Of a stretch of DNA of 64,000 nt, positions 48,540 to 54,578 are shown one piece after another. How positions within the stretch are numbered: position 1 is the first letter of the stretch; each line of letters opens with the position of its first letter. Position numbers and translations under genes: made by a program. The DNA comes from Meandrina meandrites. Lineage: Eukaryota; Cnidaria; Anthozoa; Scleractinia; Meandrinidae. Location of the stretch: assembly GCA_963693305.1 (NCBI GenBank), contig OY855903.1, forward strand, positions 30,268,598 to 30,332,597, given 5' to 3'. Under the pieces are notes generated by a model. That model was not told the origin of the DNA. It did no database searches and was given only the letters and a program-made list of their open reading frames with translations.

Positions 48540-51500
48540 TATTTCTGTTAGTTAGCTGGATACAGATAATACAAAGCCTGATAAAAGATCTCTACAAATT
48601 GTCTGACTTTATATAATGACCTCTGATGAAGTTGTTATCAGATTCCAACTTAAATTCGGACTTCTTCCCAGGGTGGGTTGTTCAAACTACTTTCAGTGTG
48701 GCAATGTTGAAATGGTGGTGCAGAAAGACAGAAGCAAAATTATGACCCCCAAAAAGTTGTGAATTACACACCAAAAGTACAGTGTTTGTTTAAAATTATT
48801 TTTTTACCATAGCTAGTCCTCTGTTTATAAAAAGAGGGTTTGAATTGAGTTATTTATTGTAATTTATTGGAGTAAGTGCAAAGAGATCTTCTAGTCAGGT
48901 TTTCCATGGATTTTCTTGTTTTTCCTTTGTAATGTCAGTCTATTTTCATGCCACACTAACATTAGTTAGCTTTAGGTTGTAAGAGTTAAAGCCCTGCCTC
49001 TCATGTTTCAGGCATGTCTTGTTTAGGGTTAGCATTAGGTTAGGTTTCAACCAGTCAACTTTGGTCTAGTGAACTGCATAGGCACTCTTGCAGTTCTCTG
49101 GGTATTCTGGCAAAATAATAATAACAATTTAAGTGGACATTAATTTGGTTTGTGTGGCATAAATTCACAGCTGCACTATCAATCACATCTCAAGAGCTCA
49201 CTTTCCTTTTGCTCATCACCAAGTCGGAAGAGAAAGTCTGATTCATGGACTTCTTCTGGTGGCTTATGCTCAAATGTGCTTACCTTATAGGAAATTAACG
49301 CTTCATGAAATTAACACAAATTTTCCACGTTTCACATTAATTTAAGTCGCGTTAATTTTTGTGAGCGTTAAATTTCCGCGTCCTTAATTTAGTGGACCAT
49401 TAATTTCCGTGCCATTGTTGAGATCCACTGGTATTGCTGGCACTGAAAAGAAAACCCAAAGGTAGTGAGATACGTTTGGGTTTTTGATTTTGTTAACAGT
49501 GTGTTGCAATAAATTTGTTCCTTTTGACTCTACAAGTTCCGTTTCTTTGAGTGGTCACGTTAATTTCCTTCATCTTGAAATTTTAGCACCTCTTTCACGT
49601 TAATTTCCTTTATTGCCGGAAAGTATTTTTTCGCTCACTTCGTGTTAATTGAAGTCACCTTAGTTTCCAATACCTTAATTAACACGAGCATTAATTTCCT
49701 ATAATATTAGGTATGCTCAAATCTGCTTATTCTCACATCTCAAGAGCCCACTTTTCTTTTGCTCATCACCAAGAAGGCCGACTCTCAGCAAGTCAGATGA
49801 GGAAGTCCATGATTCATGGACTTCCGGTGGCTTATGCTCAAACCTGATTGCTGACATTTTGAAAATTAGCGCATCCTCAAAATCAAAGATCTCTTTGAGA
49901 TTCGACTATTTTGCACGGAGATGCGAAGGGGAAAAGATAATAATATTGAAAGCGATTTGCGATGCATTAACCCATTGACTCCCAGTCCCAAAGGCTTTTA
50001 TTAGTTGGCACCCCACCCCCAAAAATTTCCGGCTCTTTTACGGCATTTAACACAAACGTGTGAGTGGAAAAAATAAACCATATGCATACTAAATTCTGAC
50101 AAGTAATTCATTTCTAGACATGCTGAAAGACCAATTTATGATTTAAAATGCTTATCAACTTTGATAAATTGATCCCAAACCAAACTTGAAGACGGTGGAA
50201 AAAAATTTTTCAACTCCGCATGTCATTTTTTTTAACAAATATTTGCAAAAACACAAAATACAACACTACTTCAAAATGCTCTTGTGAAAGGAAGGTTTTT
50301 ATTCTGTACAACTGTCACTGACATTTTAACAACTAGTGGTATTATCTTGCAGAAAAGCGGTAATTGGGGATTAAAAAAATTATTGCGAATCATGAACATG
50401 GTGCCGTGAGATAGCGCAAAACCGCTTTCAAAACTACTGAATTCCTTCCACAAAATTAACATTCATATTGCTTTTTATGCTTTCCATCACTATAACTAAT
50501 AATAAAAATACTTGTTTGTATTTTCTGAAGTGCTGCCGGTAATAAATCTAAACTTGTCTGCAAGAAATGCGTATCAGATGTCACCATGTGCTTTTCAAAT
50601 CAATTCCAAACGTAAACTGGACAAATGAAAGAAACTTGAAAGAAGTTTTGTTTTAGATTAATTCTCATTTCAAGATGTAGCTACTAATGTATTCAAAAGC
50701 TTCAAAATTCTGCACATTTTTGAAGCCGTGAGATCCTGCATTATTCACGCGTAAGTTTACTTTTAGCCTGACGGCTTTTTGCAGTCAATTTTTCACTCAG
50801 TGGCTTTACCGATCCTTATAAAAATTCCATTCAAGTTCGAAGCAATATTATACATTACCATTTTCCTTTTCTGAAGTCTCGAGAAGCTGAAGTCGTGATC
50901 AAGTCTGTGAATTGTAGTCAAAAACATGCATGTCACAAGGTCTTCTTATCCGCGTAATGAAAGATACATTTCCCACCGGAACGGTTCCAGCATATTGTAC
51001 TCCATGATTTCCCATTTTAAATCCACGTAAAAATTGATCTGTGTTTCTTCATTTCATTTTAAACTTTGAAAAGGAATTCTCCTGGCTCAGAATACAAGAA
51101 GAAAAGATCCTGGCAGTTTGTGAATATGTGCCGTGACGCGCCAATCTTCTTGTACATTTGGTTACCAAGAAGGATTGCGTGACGAGCTAAAAAATACTTC
51201 TTTCAATGAAGACGACAAACAATAGACTTGTAACAATAGAAAATAGCATTGGCCAATATCCTCTGACAATGAAAATTCGCAGCAGCTTTTACGCATGTTA
51301 AAACTAAGTGATTCAATCAATGAATAGCACAAATCTTTGAAAAATACCTACTGTAGTTTGCAAAAGGCTAGACAGGCTAAATGACGAGTGGCGCGTGGAA
51401 ATAACACTTGGTGATCGAGAAGTGCTGACCGATTCCTATCCAGTGACGTTTTTATCGCCCACAACGAAAAGTATTCCCATGACAAATTAAAACAGTCCCT

Positions 51501-54039
51501 TGAGAGTTCACAAAAATGTGGGTCAGAGAGTGCCACAAACCCTTGTACCAAGCAAAATAGTAAAAAAAAGGTACCAGGCCAGAGTTCACATTTCTTAGTG
51601 GTGGATCTGGGGAAGAGATTGCTGCCCTACCTGTAGTTATTTTCATCTTGAGACCTTTTGTAGGATTGCAGGATTTTACCCAATATTGTCAAACGAGAAC
51701 TAATGAAAATGTGTTTACTTCAAGGAAAAGTCCAAGCTAGACTGGAACACATTCAAAGACCAGGAAGGAATTCGGGAGGAATTACAACACTTTAACAAAG
51801 ATGGGTTTGTAGACATTTTGGTGTGATATTACATTCATGTAATATTTAACTGGAGCACTGAGCTGCTCACTTGTTAAGTTGTTTTCTCTTTCATGTTTTT
51901 GAAATGAATGGACGGACGGACGGACGGACGGACGGACGGACTGACTGACTTTATTTCCGTAATAGAATAATACAGCATGTATATTTGCCTGTTACAATCT
52001 GCCTCGCAGGTTTTTACAAAGTAGTCTCCCTTTTAAAACTATGCTATCTAATTTTAGCCAGATGGTATCAGAGATTGGAATTATATAAAGTATATTTTCT
52101 TTCGGTTTTATCGAAGCGTTCAATTCAAAGCGAATGTTGAATACACTGAAAAAGGTATTACGTCAGCCATGGAATGCGCTGATGTTGCAGGTTTCACTTT
52201 CGTTACGTGACAAATAACATTGTGTTTCATTTGCATGTTTATGTCGGCAGAAGCGACGGTCATTAATTTAATTTGTTTCCTCTTCTGCGAGTATTTCTTG
52301 TGGGTTTAGGTAATCGAAGTGAACTCTTTGGCTATTTCCTTGAAGTGAGTTCAAATATTGAAACGAAATATTTGCTTAAGTAAACAATTGTGTGACTAAC
52401 GTGACTACTTTGCTAGTCCTTTACTCATAATGCAAACAGATTAAATTTAACCGTGACTTTTGAGAAAGAAAGCTGTTAAAGGGACACTGTCATGGGGATT
52501 TTAATGCTTTTAGGGAAAAAGTACTAAAGTTGGTGAATAGGTCTTCTCGTACACGAAATGCACCTAGTACACCAAGATAAAAATAAAAAGTAAATTGTTG
52601 TTGAAGGAAGAAGGGAGCCATAACAATTTTTAGGTGTTTTTCCAGTCCATAGGGACAAATCTTGAAAAAGTCAGCCTGATTTTTTCAAGTTGAGATCTAA
52701 AGTTCCTGATGGCATCACAATAATATCACTTGTTTATCACTTCAGTAGACTTTCATGGTGATTTTTAACAAAATTGGACCACTATTCATAGTTTCCATAT
52801 GTCTTTAGGCTCTTGAGTTTTCGAAGTGAAACTGGTGACAGTGCCCCTTTAATTAGCCAAAAATATAAGCGCGGTTTTAAGTTGCTATAGCAACTTCTTG
52901 TCATACATTATCATACCCAAAGACAAAGGAAAATAAAATTTGAACCAAGGATAAAATTGAACCACAACATATACATTATTTGGTAGGTGGACCTTGAAAA
53001 TTTAATGTGGTCCTTGAAAAGTCCTGGAAAATGGTTGTGATTTTTTGTATGAACCCTGTATGAGGTGTTTATTAGAGAGAGGCTTTTATTTTACTTTAAC
53101 TGTAACAAAACAAATAAGATGCATAGTTTGCTTGCAGAGTAAGATAGAAAACGGAGTTTATAAGTAGGAGACTAATCCAATCTGTGCACATGTCATTCAT
53201 AGTTTGAAATCGATGTCTTTATCATCATTGGGGCCAATGCGACCATGTTGACATTGCTGGCCTCTTTGATGGCTAAGGCGATTCTTGCATGGGGGATCTA
53301 AAATTAGACATGGGGCATTTATTAAAGGGGGCATCCAATACAAACTTTGTACCTCAAAGAGGGAACTTGCTAGATATGCAGTATTTATTAGATCATTTAC
53401 AGGACCATGAAACTGCTAGAGGTGATTAAACAGACTTCCAGTAACACAACTTGCGGCAATACAAATAAGATTTTGCCTCACCATACAATTTTCATTATTT
53501 TGATGGCATTGAAAATGGTGGAAGCTGACTAGGCTCCTTTAATTTTACATGTTAAATTTGCCTTTTGCTTCACCTTTCTTGACCTTTCTTGTTAGTAAGT
53601 TGTCCTGGCCTAGCAAGTTGAGAAGGTAACTAAAGCCAGAGCTTGATTTACATGTAGTATTACGTTTTGACGTTTTCAGCCTGACTTTTCAAGCAGCTGT
53701 TTCCTGAAATAAAATTGCAAACACTGAGATTGCAAATTTATTTTGACAAAACAATAGCATCATCCAAAATTCGCTGATGTTCTGTTCCAAAATTTGCTTT
53801 TTTTGCCAGGCTGTAAAATTAATTTTTACATTTTGTTTAAAACACATATGCCTAACTAAGTAGTTCATTTTTGCAGAAACTGACACTTCTATAGGTCTAT
53901 TATGTCATTGAAAATTTAATTATTTTGGAAAACTTGAATTCTTTTCAGGTATTTGGAAAAGCAAGCATTTCTTCAAAGAACGGATGAGAGGCAGTTTGAG
54001 AACGAGAGAGATATTCGTCAGGGTACAAGGAAAAGATGA
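24831..54039 (+). CDS. CFDP1: Craniofacial development protein 1 (BCNT/Swc5 family)
   Basis: Eight exons, 24831-24882, 27371-27422, 34364-34559, 43629-43693, 46651-46755, 48101-48170, 51725-51804 and 53949-54039, join in frame to 236 residues. The N-terminus is acidic (SEQSSSEEDEDYVP, EEYDSDEEDSGDQ). Exon 3 has a Lys/Glu-rich helix and ELWASF-like EEQLWASFKKDTG. Exon 4 has VSITKTYDFAGE. The conserved BCNT-C domain covers about residues 157-236: GLSSVLGQISKKTKMSTL, EKSKLDWNTFKDQEGI (Trp187), then GYLEKQAFLQRTDERQFENE. BCNT proteins are the Swc5 subunit of SWR1/SRCAP, which exchanges H2A.Z into nucleosomes. Coding DNA is only 711 bp of 29 kb; the introns are filled with mobile elements. Exon 2 has a TAGCAG tandem acceptor that would add or drop one residue. 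Confidence 0.93.
24883..25930. other. CFDP1 intron 1, proximal part
   Basis: Simple intron sequence without recognised genes or clear element ends. It holds a short inverted pair around GCCTCGTTCTA (about 24995-25032). Confidence 0.4.
25940..26725. repeat. Palindromic-repeat copy split by a LINE insertion
   Basis: The left piece (about 25940-25997: CTTATAACTCAAAAACAAGT, CCGGTGACCCCCATTTTTTA) and the right piece (about 26650-26725: AAGATGCAACTTTTTGCAAA, CAGAGCCACCTTAAATTT) match consecutive segments of the left arm of the element at 58757-59122. Between them lies the LINE fragment 25998-26647, so the LINE landed in an older copy of the palindromic repeat. Confidence 0.6.
25998..26647 (+). mobile_element. 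5'-truncated CR1/L2-like LINE fragment
   Basis: The open frame 26000-26401 encodes the conserved C-terminal tail of a non-LTR reverse transcriptase ORF: ILNADRMAPSVPLFNCLKWL, CAIAYKRV...LPSYLQESL, EGARTFAVLTCQAWKRLPLE and LRKKPSLNSFRNSF. A 3' UTR follows, ending in TATAAATAAAGACATTACCT with an ACCTT-type tail. All RT catalytic blocks are missing through 5' truncation. It inserted into a palindromic repeat within CFDP1 intron 1. Confidence 0.75.
26736..26822 (-). repeat. Poly-C tract and minus-strand tRNA-like SINE fragment
   Basis: An ACACAACACA-rich stretch leads into about 20 C's (26751-26770). The next 50 bp read on the minus strand as a tRNA-like head (GGGGCGAGGTGGCGTAATGG with GGACTGGACTCCGC). 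The rest of the SINE is absent. The poly-C run could form a G-quadruplex on the minus strand. Confidence 0.4.
27190..27330 (-). repeat. LINE 3' UTR fragment (family also at 40035-40290)
   Basis: ACTTTATTCAAGAGTGGAAT, then CCCTCTACTTATAGGGGACA and CCTAA, resembles 40082-40150 (ACTTTATTATCG...CCCCTCTACTAATTGTGGAC). Both have an (ATA/TAA)n stretch at the left, which on the minus strand would be the 3' tail. No coding part remains. Confidence 0.4.
27452..27532. repeat. (ATT)n microsatellite
   Basis: About 80 bp of uninterrupted ATT trinucleotides, 30 bp after CFDP1 exon 2. The reading frame that gives poly-isoleucine here is not a gene. Confidence 0.9.
28030..28450. repeat. CAACACAACTC-type minisatellite, split by a LINE tail
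   Basis: Short units of the form CCAACACAACTCRACTC recur at 28060-28127 and 28300-28450. The block between (about 28128-28300) begins with (CAA)n and CCATTTTATTTTGCCAAATT, which on the minus strand reads as a retroelement 3' UTR with AATAAAATGG and a (TTG)n tail. It therefore looks inserted into the array. Within CFDP1 intron 2. Confidence 0.5.
28887..30138. mobile_element. CAGGG-terminus non-autonomous DNA transposon (B, 1252 bp)
   Basis: A perfect 15-bp terminal inverted repeat, CAGGGCTCAAAATAA, is at 28887-28901 and complementary at 30124-30138. It is flanked by the exact 5-bp duplication GGCAC (28882-28886, 30139-30143). Just inside both ends are clusters of GGCCGGTCA / TGACCGG motifs, candidates for transposase-binding sites. 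No transposase frame is visible; the 29597-29785 frame has no domain. CFDP1 intron 2. Confidence 0.85.
30920..31190 (+). repeat. AGGCAC-rich short tandem region
   Basis: Begins with GGGCCTGGTGCACGCTACTG, a diverged direct copy of 28808-28838. It continues with about eight spaced AGGCACRRTTTA-like phrases (31010-31090) and the small palindrome AGGCACATTAAATGTGCCT (31132-31150). No gene. Confidence 0.45.
31195..31510 (+). repeat. Minisatellite, GAACGGATGAAGAAAATTTT unit
   Basis: About six imperfect units of 40-50 bp, each with the order GAACGGCTGAACGGATG, AAGAAAATTTTTGAACGGAT. Units diverge by point changes and short indels. The array is followed by the G-rich tract at 31553-31602. CFDP1 intron 2. 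Confidence 0.65.
31553..31602 (+). repeat. G-rich tract with G-quadruplex potential
   Basis: Runs of GGGG and GGG separated by short TTGA, CTGAA and TGA spacers (GAGGGGTGAAGGGTGGGGG within it) give at least five G-runs on the plus strand. This would also be G-rich in the CFDP1 transcript. Confidence 0.5.
32138..32906. mobile_element. CAGGG-terminus element C (769 bp)
   Basis: Ends are CAGGGTTGGA (32138-32147) and its complement TCCAACCCTG (32897-32906). A 6-bp direct repeat TGTATA flanks it (32132-32137, 32907-32912). GGCGAGT / GCGAG phrases lie inside both ends. A 73-codon frame at 32517-32738 is inside it. CFDP1 intron 2. Confidence 0.7.
32517..32738 (+). CDS. Unrecognised 73-aa ORF inside element C
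   Basis: Basic N-terminal half (EYEKTRTQKFSSKWQLTAYR) and acidic helical C-terminal half (ESDHEMFEEYVLKYLENELR). No known domain recognised. It may be a remnant of a transposon-encoded protein or chance. A 110-codon frame runs on the opposite strand over the same bases, which weakens both. Confidence 0.2.
   Translation: MSTMVCESREYEKTRTQKFSSKWQLTAYRCDMKKKLDEDNEGIISDYESDHEMFEEYVLKYLENELRNSMETF
32990..33180. repeat. Cluster of GGGTAACCC / GGGTTACCC palindromes
   Basis: At least six near-palindromic 14-17 bp units (CTAGGGTAACCCTAG, GCTAGGGTTACCCTAGC and variants) lie between 33019 and 33165, opened by AGGGCCTGATTACGAGCAAG and closed by GGGCCTTG. It is probably a small non-autonomous element with repeated subterminal sites. 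It is not telomeric: units alternate orientation and are not TTAGGG arrays. Confidence 0.5.
33209..33621. mobile_element. CAGGG-terminus element D (copy of A)
   Basis: Ends are CAGGGTTCGCAC (33209-33220) and GTACGAACCCTG (33610-33621), 11 of 12 complementary. It is flanked by the 5-bp direct repeat ACTTT (33204-33208, 33622-33626). The interior is collinear with 10526-10911 (CTTGAAAAGTCCTTGAATTT motifs, the GTATTCTTTTCCTGT block, the closing TGGTTACGATTTTTTGTACG). CFDP1 intron 2. Confidence 0.85.
34606..34772. mobile_element. Foldback element overlapping the exon 3 downstream flank
   Basis: Arms of about 55-60 bp (GTGGTTTAAATTTATCTTTG, GTTTAAAATTTTTCAAACCA and complements) surround a spacer of about 50 bp containing TCATTATCATAACC. 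A single-arm relative occurs at 52905-52975. It starts about 45 bp after CFDP1 exon 3. Confidence 0.65.
34773..37480. other. CFDP1 intron 3, no gene recognised
   Basis: Contains the inverted copy (35185-35345) of the TTGAGTT-rich repeat at 4058-4260. There are two copies of a CAAGCCTAAAAGCRGAGCT phrase (34784-34803, 36585-36605) and one copy of GCCGACTAAGAG (36819), repeated at 39028. Open frames such as 35403-35741 have no recognisable domain. Confidence 0.4.
37620..37860 (+). repeat. Dispersed repeat, second copy at 52127-52370
   Basis: The two regions share GTCAGCCATGGAATGCGCTG, CAGAAGCGACGGTC and TTTCTTGT..GGTTTAG in the same order and orientation over about 230 bp, with roughly one difference in five to ten bases. 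Both are in CFDP1 introns. No terminal structure or coding capacity recognised. Confidence 0.6.
39028..39440. repeat. GC-richer dispersed repeat block
   Basis: A duplicated TGAGCCCGCGATNNNNATG phrase (39076, 39161) with GTCAGCGGTCAAC, then GGACGGACGCTCGGATGCTC and GCGCGCTTCGCGCGCTGGAG. The composition is clearly different from the AT-rich intron around it. It appears to be a repeat family fragment; ends not found. Confidence 0.4.
40035..40290 (-). repeat. LINE 3' UTR fragment with (TAA)n tail
   Basis: About 45 bp of TAA/ATA repeats (40039-40081) followed by ACTTTATTATCGTGTCAAAA and CCCCTCTACTAATTGTGGAC. The same order of features occurs at 27190-27285. On the minus strand this is a 3' UTR ending in a trinucleotide tail. 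Confidence 0.45.
40375..40690. repeat. Dispersed repeat with CCGAAGATT short tandem units
   Basis: Contains AGTGAGCGCAGCGAACGAGT and, at 40470-40548, a row of about eight 9-11 bp units of the type TTCCGAAGATT / TGCCGAAGATT. Then comes an inverted pair GGATATCATTTTTATCCACA around ACACATGTGT. No gene. Confidence 0.45.
40820..43252 (-). pseudogene. CR1/L2-like LINE, degraded, split by a Mutator-type element
   Basis: Read on the minus strand from about 43252: DHAVLDIVNTI, then GIFIDLKKAFDTVNHSTLL (RT palm), then after the insert a decayed TDRRESIEI and CGVPQGSVLG block. Next is LFADDTSIIYANNDLRTLQS with WHKTNKLTLNIKKSNYVIF (41694-42030). The C-terminal tail is APINLLNQFTKTIHNYMYNE plus SFTRIGVSIWNSI (41193-41393). 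The 3' UTR ends near 40820 with AATAAAGTTCAAG-type sequence. Frames are broken at several points and the 5' half is missing. The insertion 42147-43064 separates two parts that rejoin at a 9-bp repeat. Confidence 0.7.
42147..43064. mobile_element. Mutator-like non-autonomous element, 9-bp duplication
   Basis: Ends are TAGCCTGCGACGCAGA (42147-42162) and its near complement TCTGCGGCGCAGGCTA (43049-43064), 15 of 16 complementary. They are flanked by the exact 9-bp direct repeat ATTTTAACC (42138-42146, 43065-43073). It lies inside the LINE RT fragment, so it is the younger insertion. The frames inside (42556-42765, 42817-43014) have no recognised domain. A 9-bp duplication suggests a MULE-class transposase; that is inference. 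Confidence 0.8.
43251..43610 (-). repeat. LINE 3' UTR fragment with (TCAA)n tail
   Basis: About 30 bp of TCAA repeats (43251-43280), followed by AATTTAACGAGGGTGACACG and TTTGTGGCCCTC. On the minus strand GAGGGCCACAAATTTATTAG resembles the plus-strand 3' UTR at 26573-26600, so a relative of the LINE at 25998-26647 lies here in the other orientation. Confidence 0.45.
43741..43925 (+). mobile_element. tRNA-derived SINE
   Basis: Head GGATGGCACAGTGGTGAGAA (A box), then CAGCTTCAATTCCCAGC (weak B box). Body GGATTTTCTCTGGTTTTCCT with CCACAAAAACCAACACTTCT matches the SINE 3' fragment at 8815-8965. It lies 48 bp after CFDP1 exon 4. Confidence 0.6.
43926..46650. other. CFDP1 intron 4, no feature recognised
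   Basis: AT-rich sequence without gene-like frames, clear terminal repeats or long tandem arrays. Open frames at 43905-44159 and 45102-45287 have no recognisable domains. Confidence 0.4.
47235..47857. mobile_element. CAGGG-terminus element E with GC-rich core
   Basis: A perfect 14-bp terminal inverted repeat, CAGGGTTTTCAAAA (47235-47248) and complement (47844-47857), is flanked by a 7-bp direct repeat CAGTTTT (47228-47234, 47858-47864). A strongly GC-rich block (47290-47395: GGCGGCAAAGCCGCC, GGAGGGGGTTTCCCCCTCC) lies near the left end. CFDP1 intron 5. Confidence 0.75.
48387..48545 (+). mobile_element. Composite repeat: palindromic module plus tRNA-like head
   Basis: GAAATGATTCATATATGAAC, then TGCGGATAT and GAAGGTGATATGTGATCTTC, is the reverse complement of the tail plus arm of the foldback at 2314-2464. 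It is followed by a flank CTCGCTCCCAATGTGT and the tRNA-like unit. CFDP1 intron 6. Confidence 0.6.
48467..48538 (+). tRNA. tRNA-like unit, nominal Thr(GGT), probably repeat-borne
   Basis: Acceptor stem GGCTTCA/TGAAGCC and T arm ACGGG-TTCGAAT-CCCGT pair perfectly, and both internal promoter boxes (TAGCTCAGTTGG, GGTTCGAATCC) are consensus. The anticodon arm is poor: stem TCGCA/CGCGG has a mismatch and a wobble, and the base before the nominal anticodon GGT is C instead of the invariant U. A decayed copy at 5203-5285 shares even the upstream flank, and the sequence just upstream (48387-48438) is the foldback family of 2314-2464. It is therefore most likely the pol III head of a repeat, not a translating tRNA. 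Confidence 0.45.
49183..49850 (+). repeat. About 100-bp direct duplication flanking a MITE
   Basis: CACATCTCAAGAGCTCACTT, TTTGCTCATCACCAAG, GATTCATGGACTTC and GGTGGCTTATGCTCAAA occur in order at 49183-49282 and again at 49733-49841, the second copy with an extra 10-15 bp. The MITE 49285-49704 sits between the copies. CFDP1 intron 6. Confidence 0.65.
49285..49704. mobile_element. MITE with TTATAGGAAATTAAYGCT ends
   Basis: The left end TTATAGGAAATTAACGCT and the complement of the right end (AGCATTAATTTCCTATAA) agree at 17 of 18 positions. The interior repeats GTTAATTTCC / GGAAATTAAC phrases many times in both directions. The target duplication is ambiguous because the ends are self-similar; TA is possible. 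Confidence 0.65.
49851..51724. other. CFDP1 intron 6, distal part, no feature recognised
   Basis: No gene, element end or long repeat that I can support. Frames at 50271-50462 and 51348-51646 have no domain. Confidence 0.4.
51908..51942. repeat. (GGAC)n microsatellite
   Basis: About eight GGAC units preceded by GAATGGAC and followed by TGACTGACT, 100 bp after CFDP1 exon 7. Confidence 0.85.
52127..52370 (+). repeat. Dispersed repeat, partner of 37620-37860
   Basis: Collinear with 37620-37860 over about 230 bp in the same orientation; see that entry for the shared blocks. CFDP1 intron 7. Confidence 0.6.
52480..52848. mobile_element. TTAA-flanked MITE (Kolobok or piggyBac type)
   Basis: Ends AGGGACACTGTCA (52480-52492) and complement of TGACAGTGCCCCT (52836-52848) differ at one position. 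They are flanked by TTAA at 52476-52479 and 52849-52852. TTAA duplications are made by piggyBac and Kolobok transposases; the AGGG start fits Kolobok better. No coding capacity. CFDP1 intron 7. Confidence 0.75.
52905..53058. repeat. Joined fragments: foldback arm and element A/D 3' end
   Basis: 52905-52975 matches one arm of the foldback at 34606-34772 (AACCACAACATATACATT). From 52978 to 53058 the sequence is the last 80 bp of element A/D, ending GTATGAACCCTG. The left terminus of A/D is missing, so it is a truncated relic. Confidence 0.65.
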
Positions 54040-54578
54040 CGCTACTTGTATTCCGCTCCAGCAGTCACTTTTTACATTAAAAACTGTATTCTTCCTCATC
54101 AACCCTTCACACAAAATATCACTTTGCTTTGGTTTTCCACGGGAGTGGAAAAACGACAAAAAAAATGATTGCATAGTCATAGGTGTCTAGCTGTGTCAAA
54201 AAAATGTTTGGGGCACCTGAATTAAAAGAAGCATGAAACAAAATACTGCTGGTCGACCATTGCTCTGTCTTTGGGTGGGCAAAATATATCACAAAATACT
54301 TCATTTAAACTGTGTCATTGTCCATCATAGTTTGAAAGATAGATGAACGTTTGCTCATTTGCCTCACCATGATTACTCTTTGAGTTCGTTCATCACAACC
54401 CTTGACTGCCGCTAGTCTTCATTGATTTCGTTGCAATCGAAATTTTCTTGCATTTTAGTCGCGCGCTTGGTCGCGAAGTTGAATTCGTCATTCTGAACGA
54501 GCAAATTCCGGTATATACTTCATGGTATATACCAATTTGGGTATATACTTCATGGTAGCAATCCATATAGTCACCCAT
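54040..54578. other. CFDP1 3' flank
   Basis: 3' UTR and downstream DNA of CFDP1. No canonical AATAAA is seen close to the stop; an ATTAAA variant is at about 54076. No gene. A duplicated GTATATACTTCATGGTA phrase (54512, 54541) lies before the giant foldback. Confidence 0.4.
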
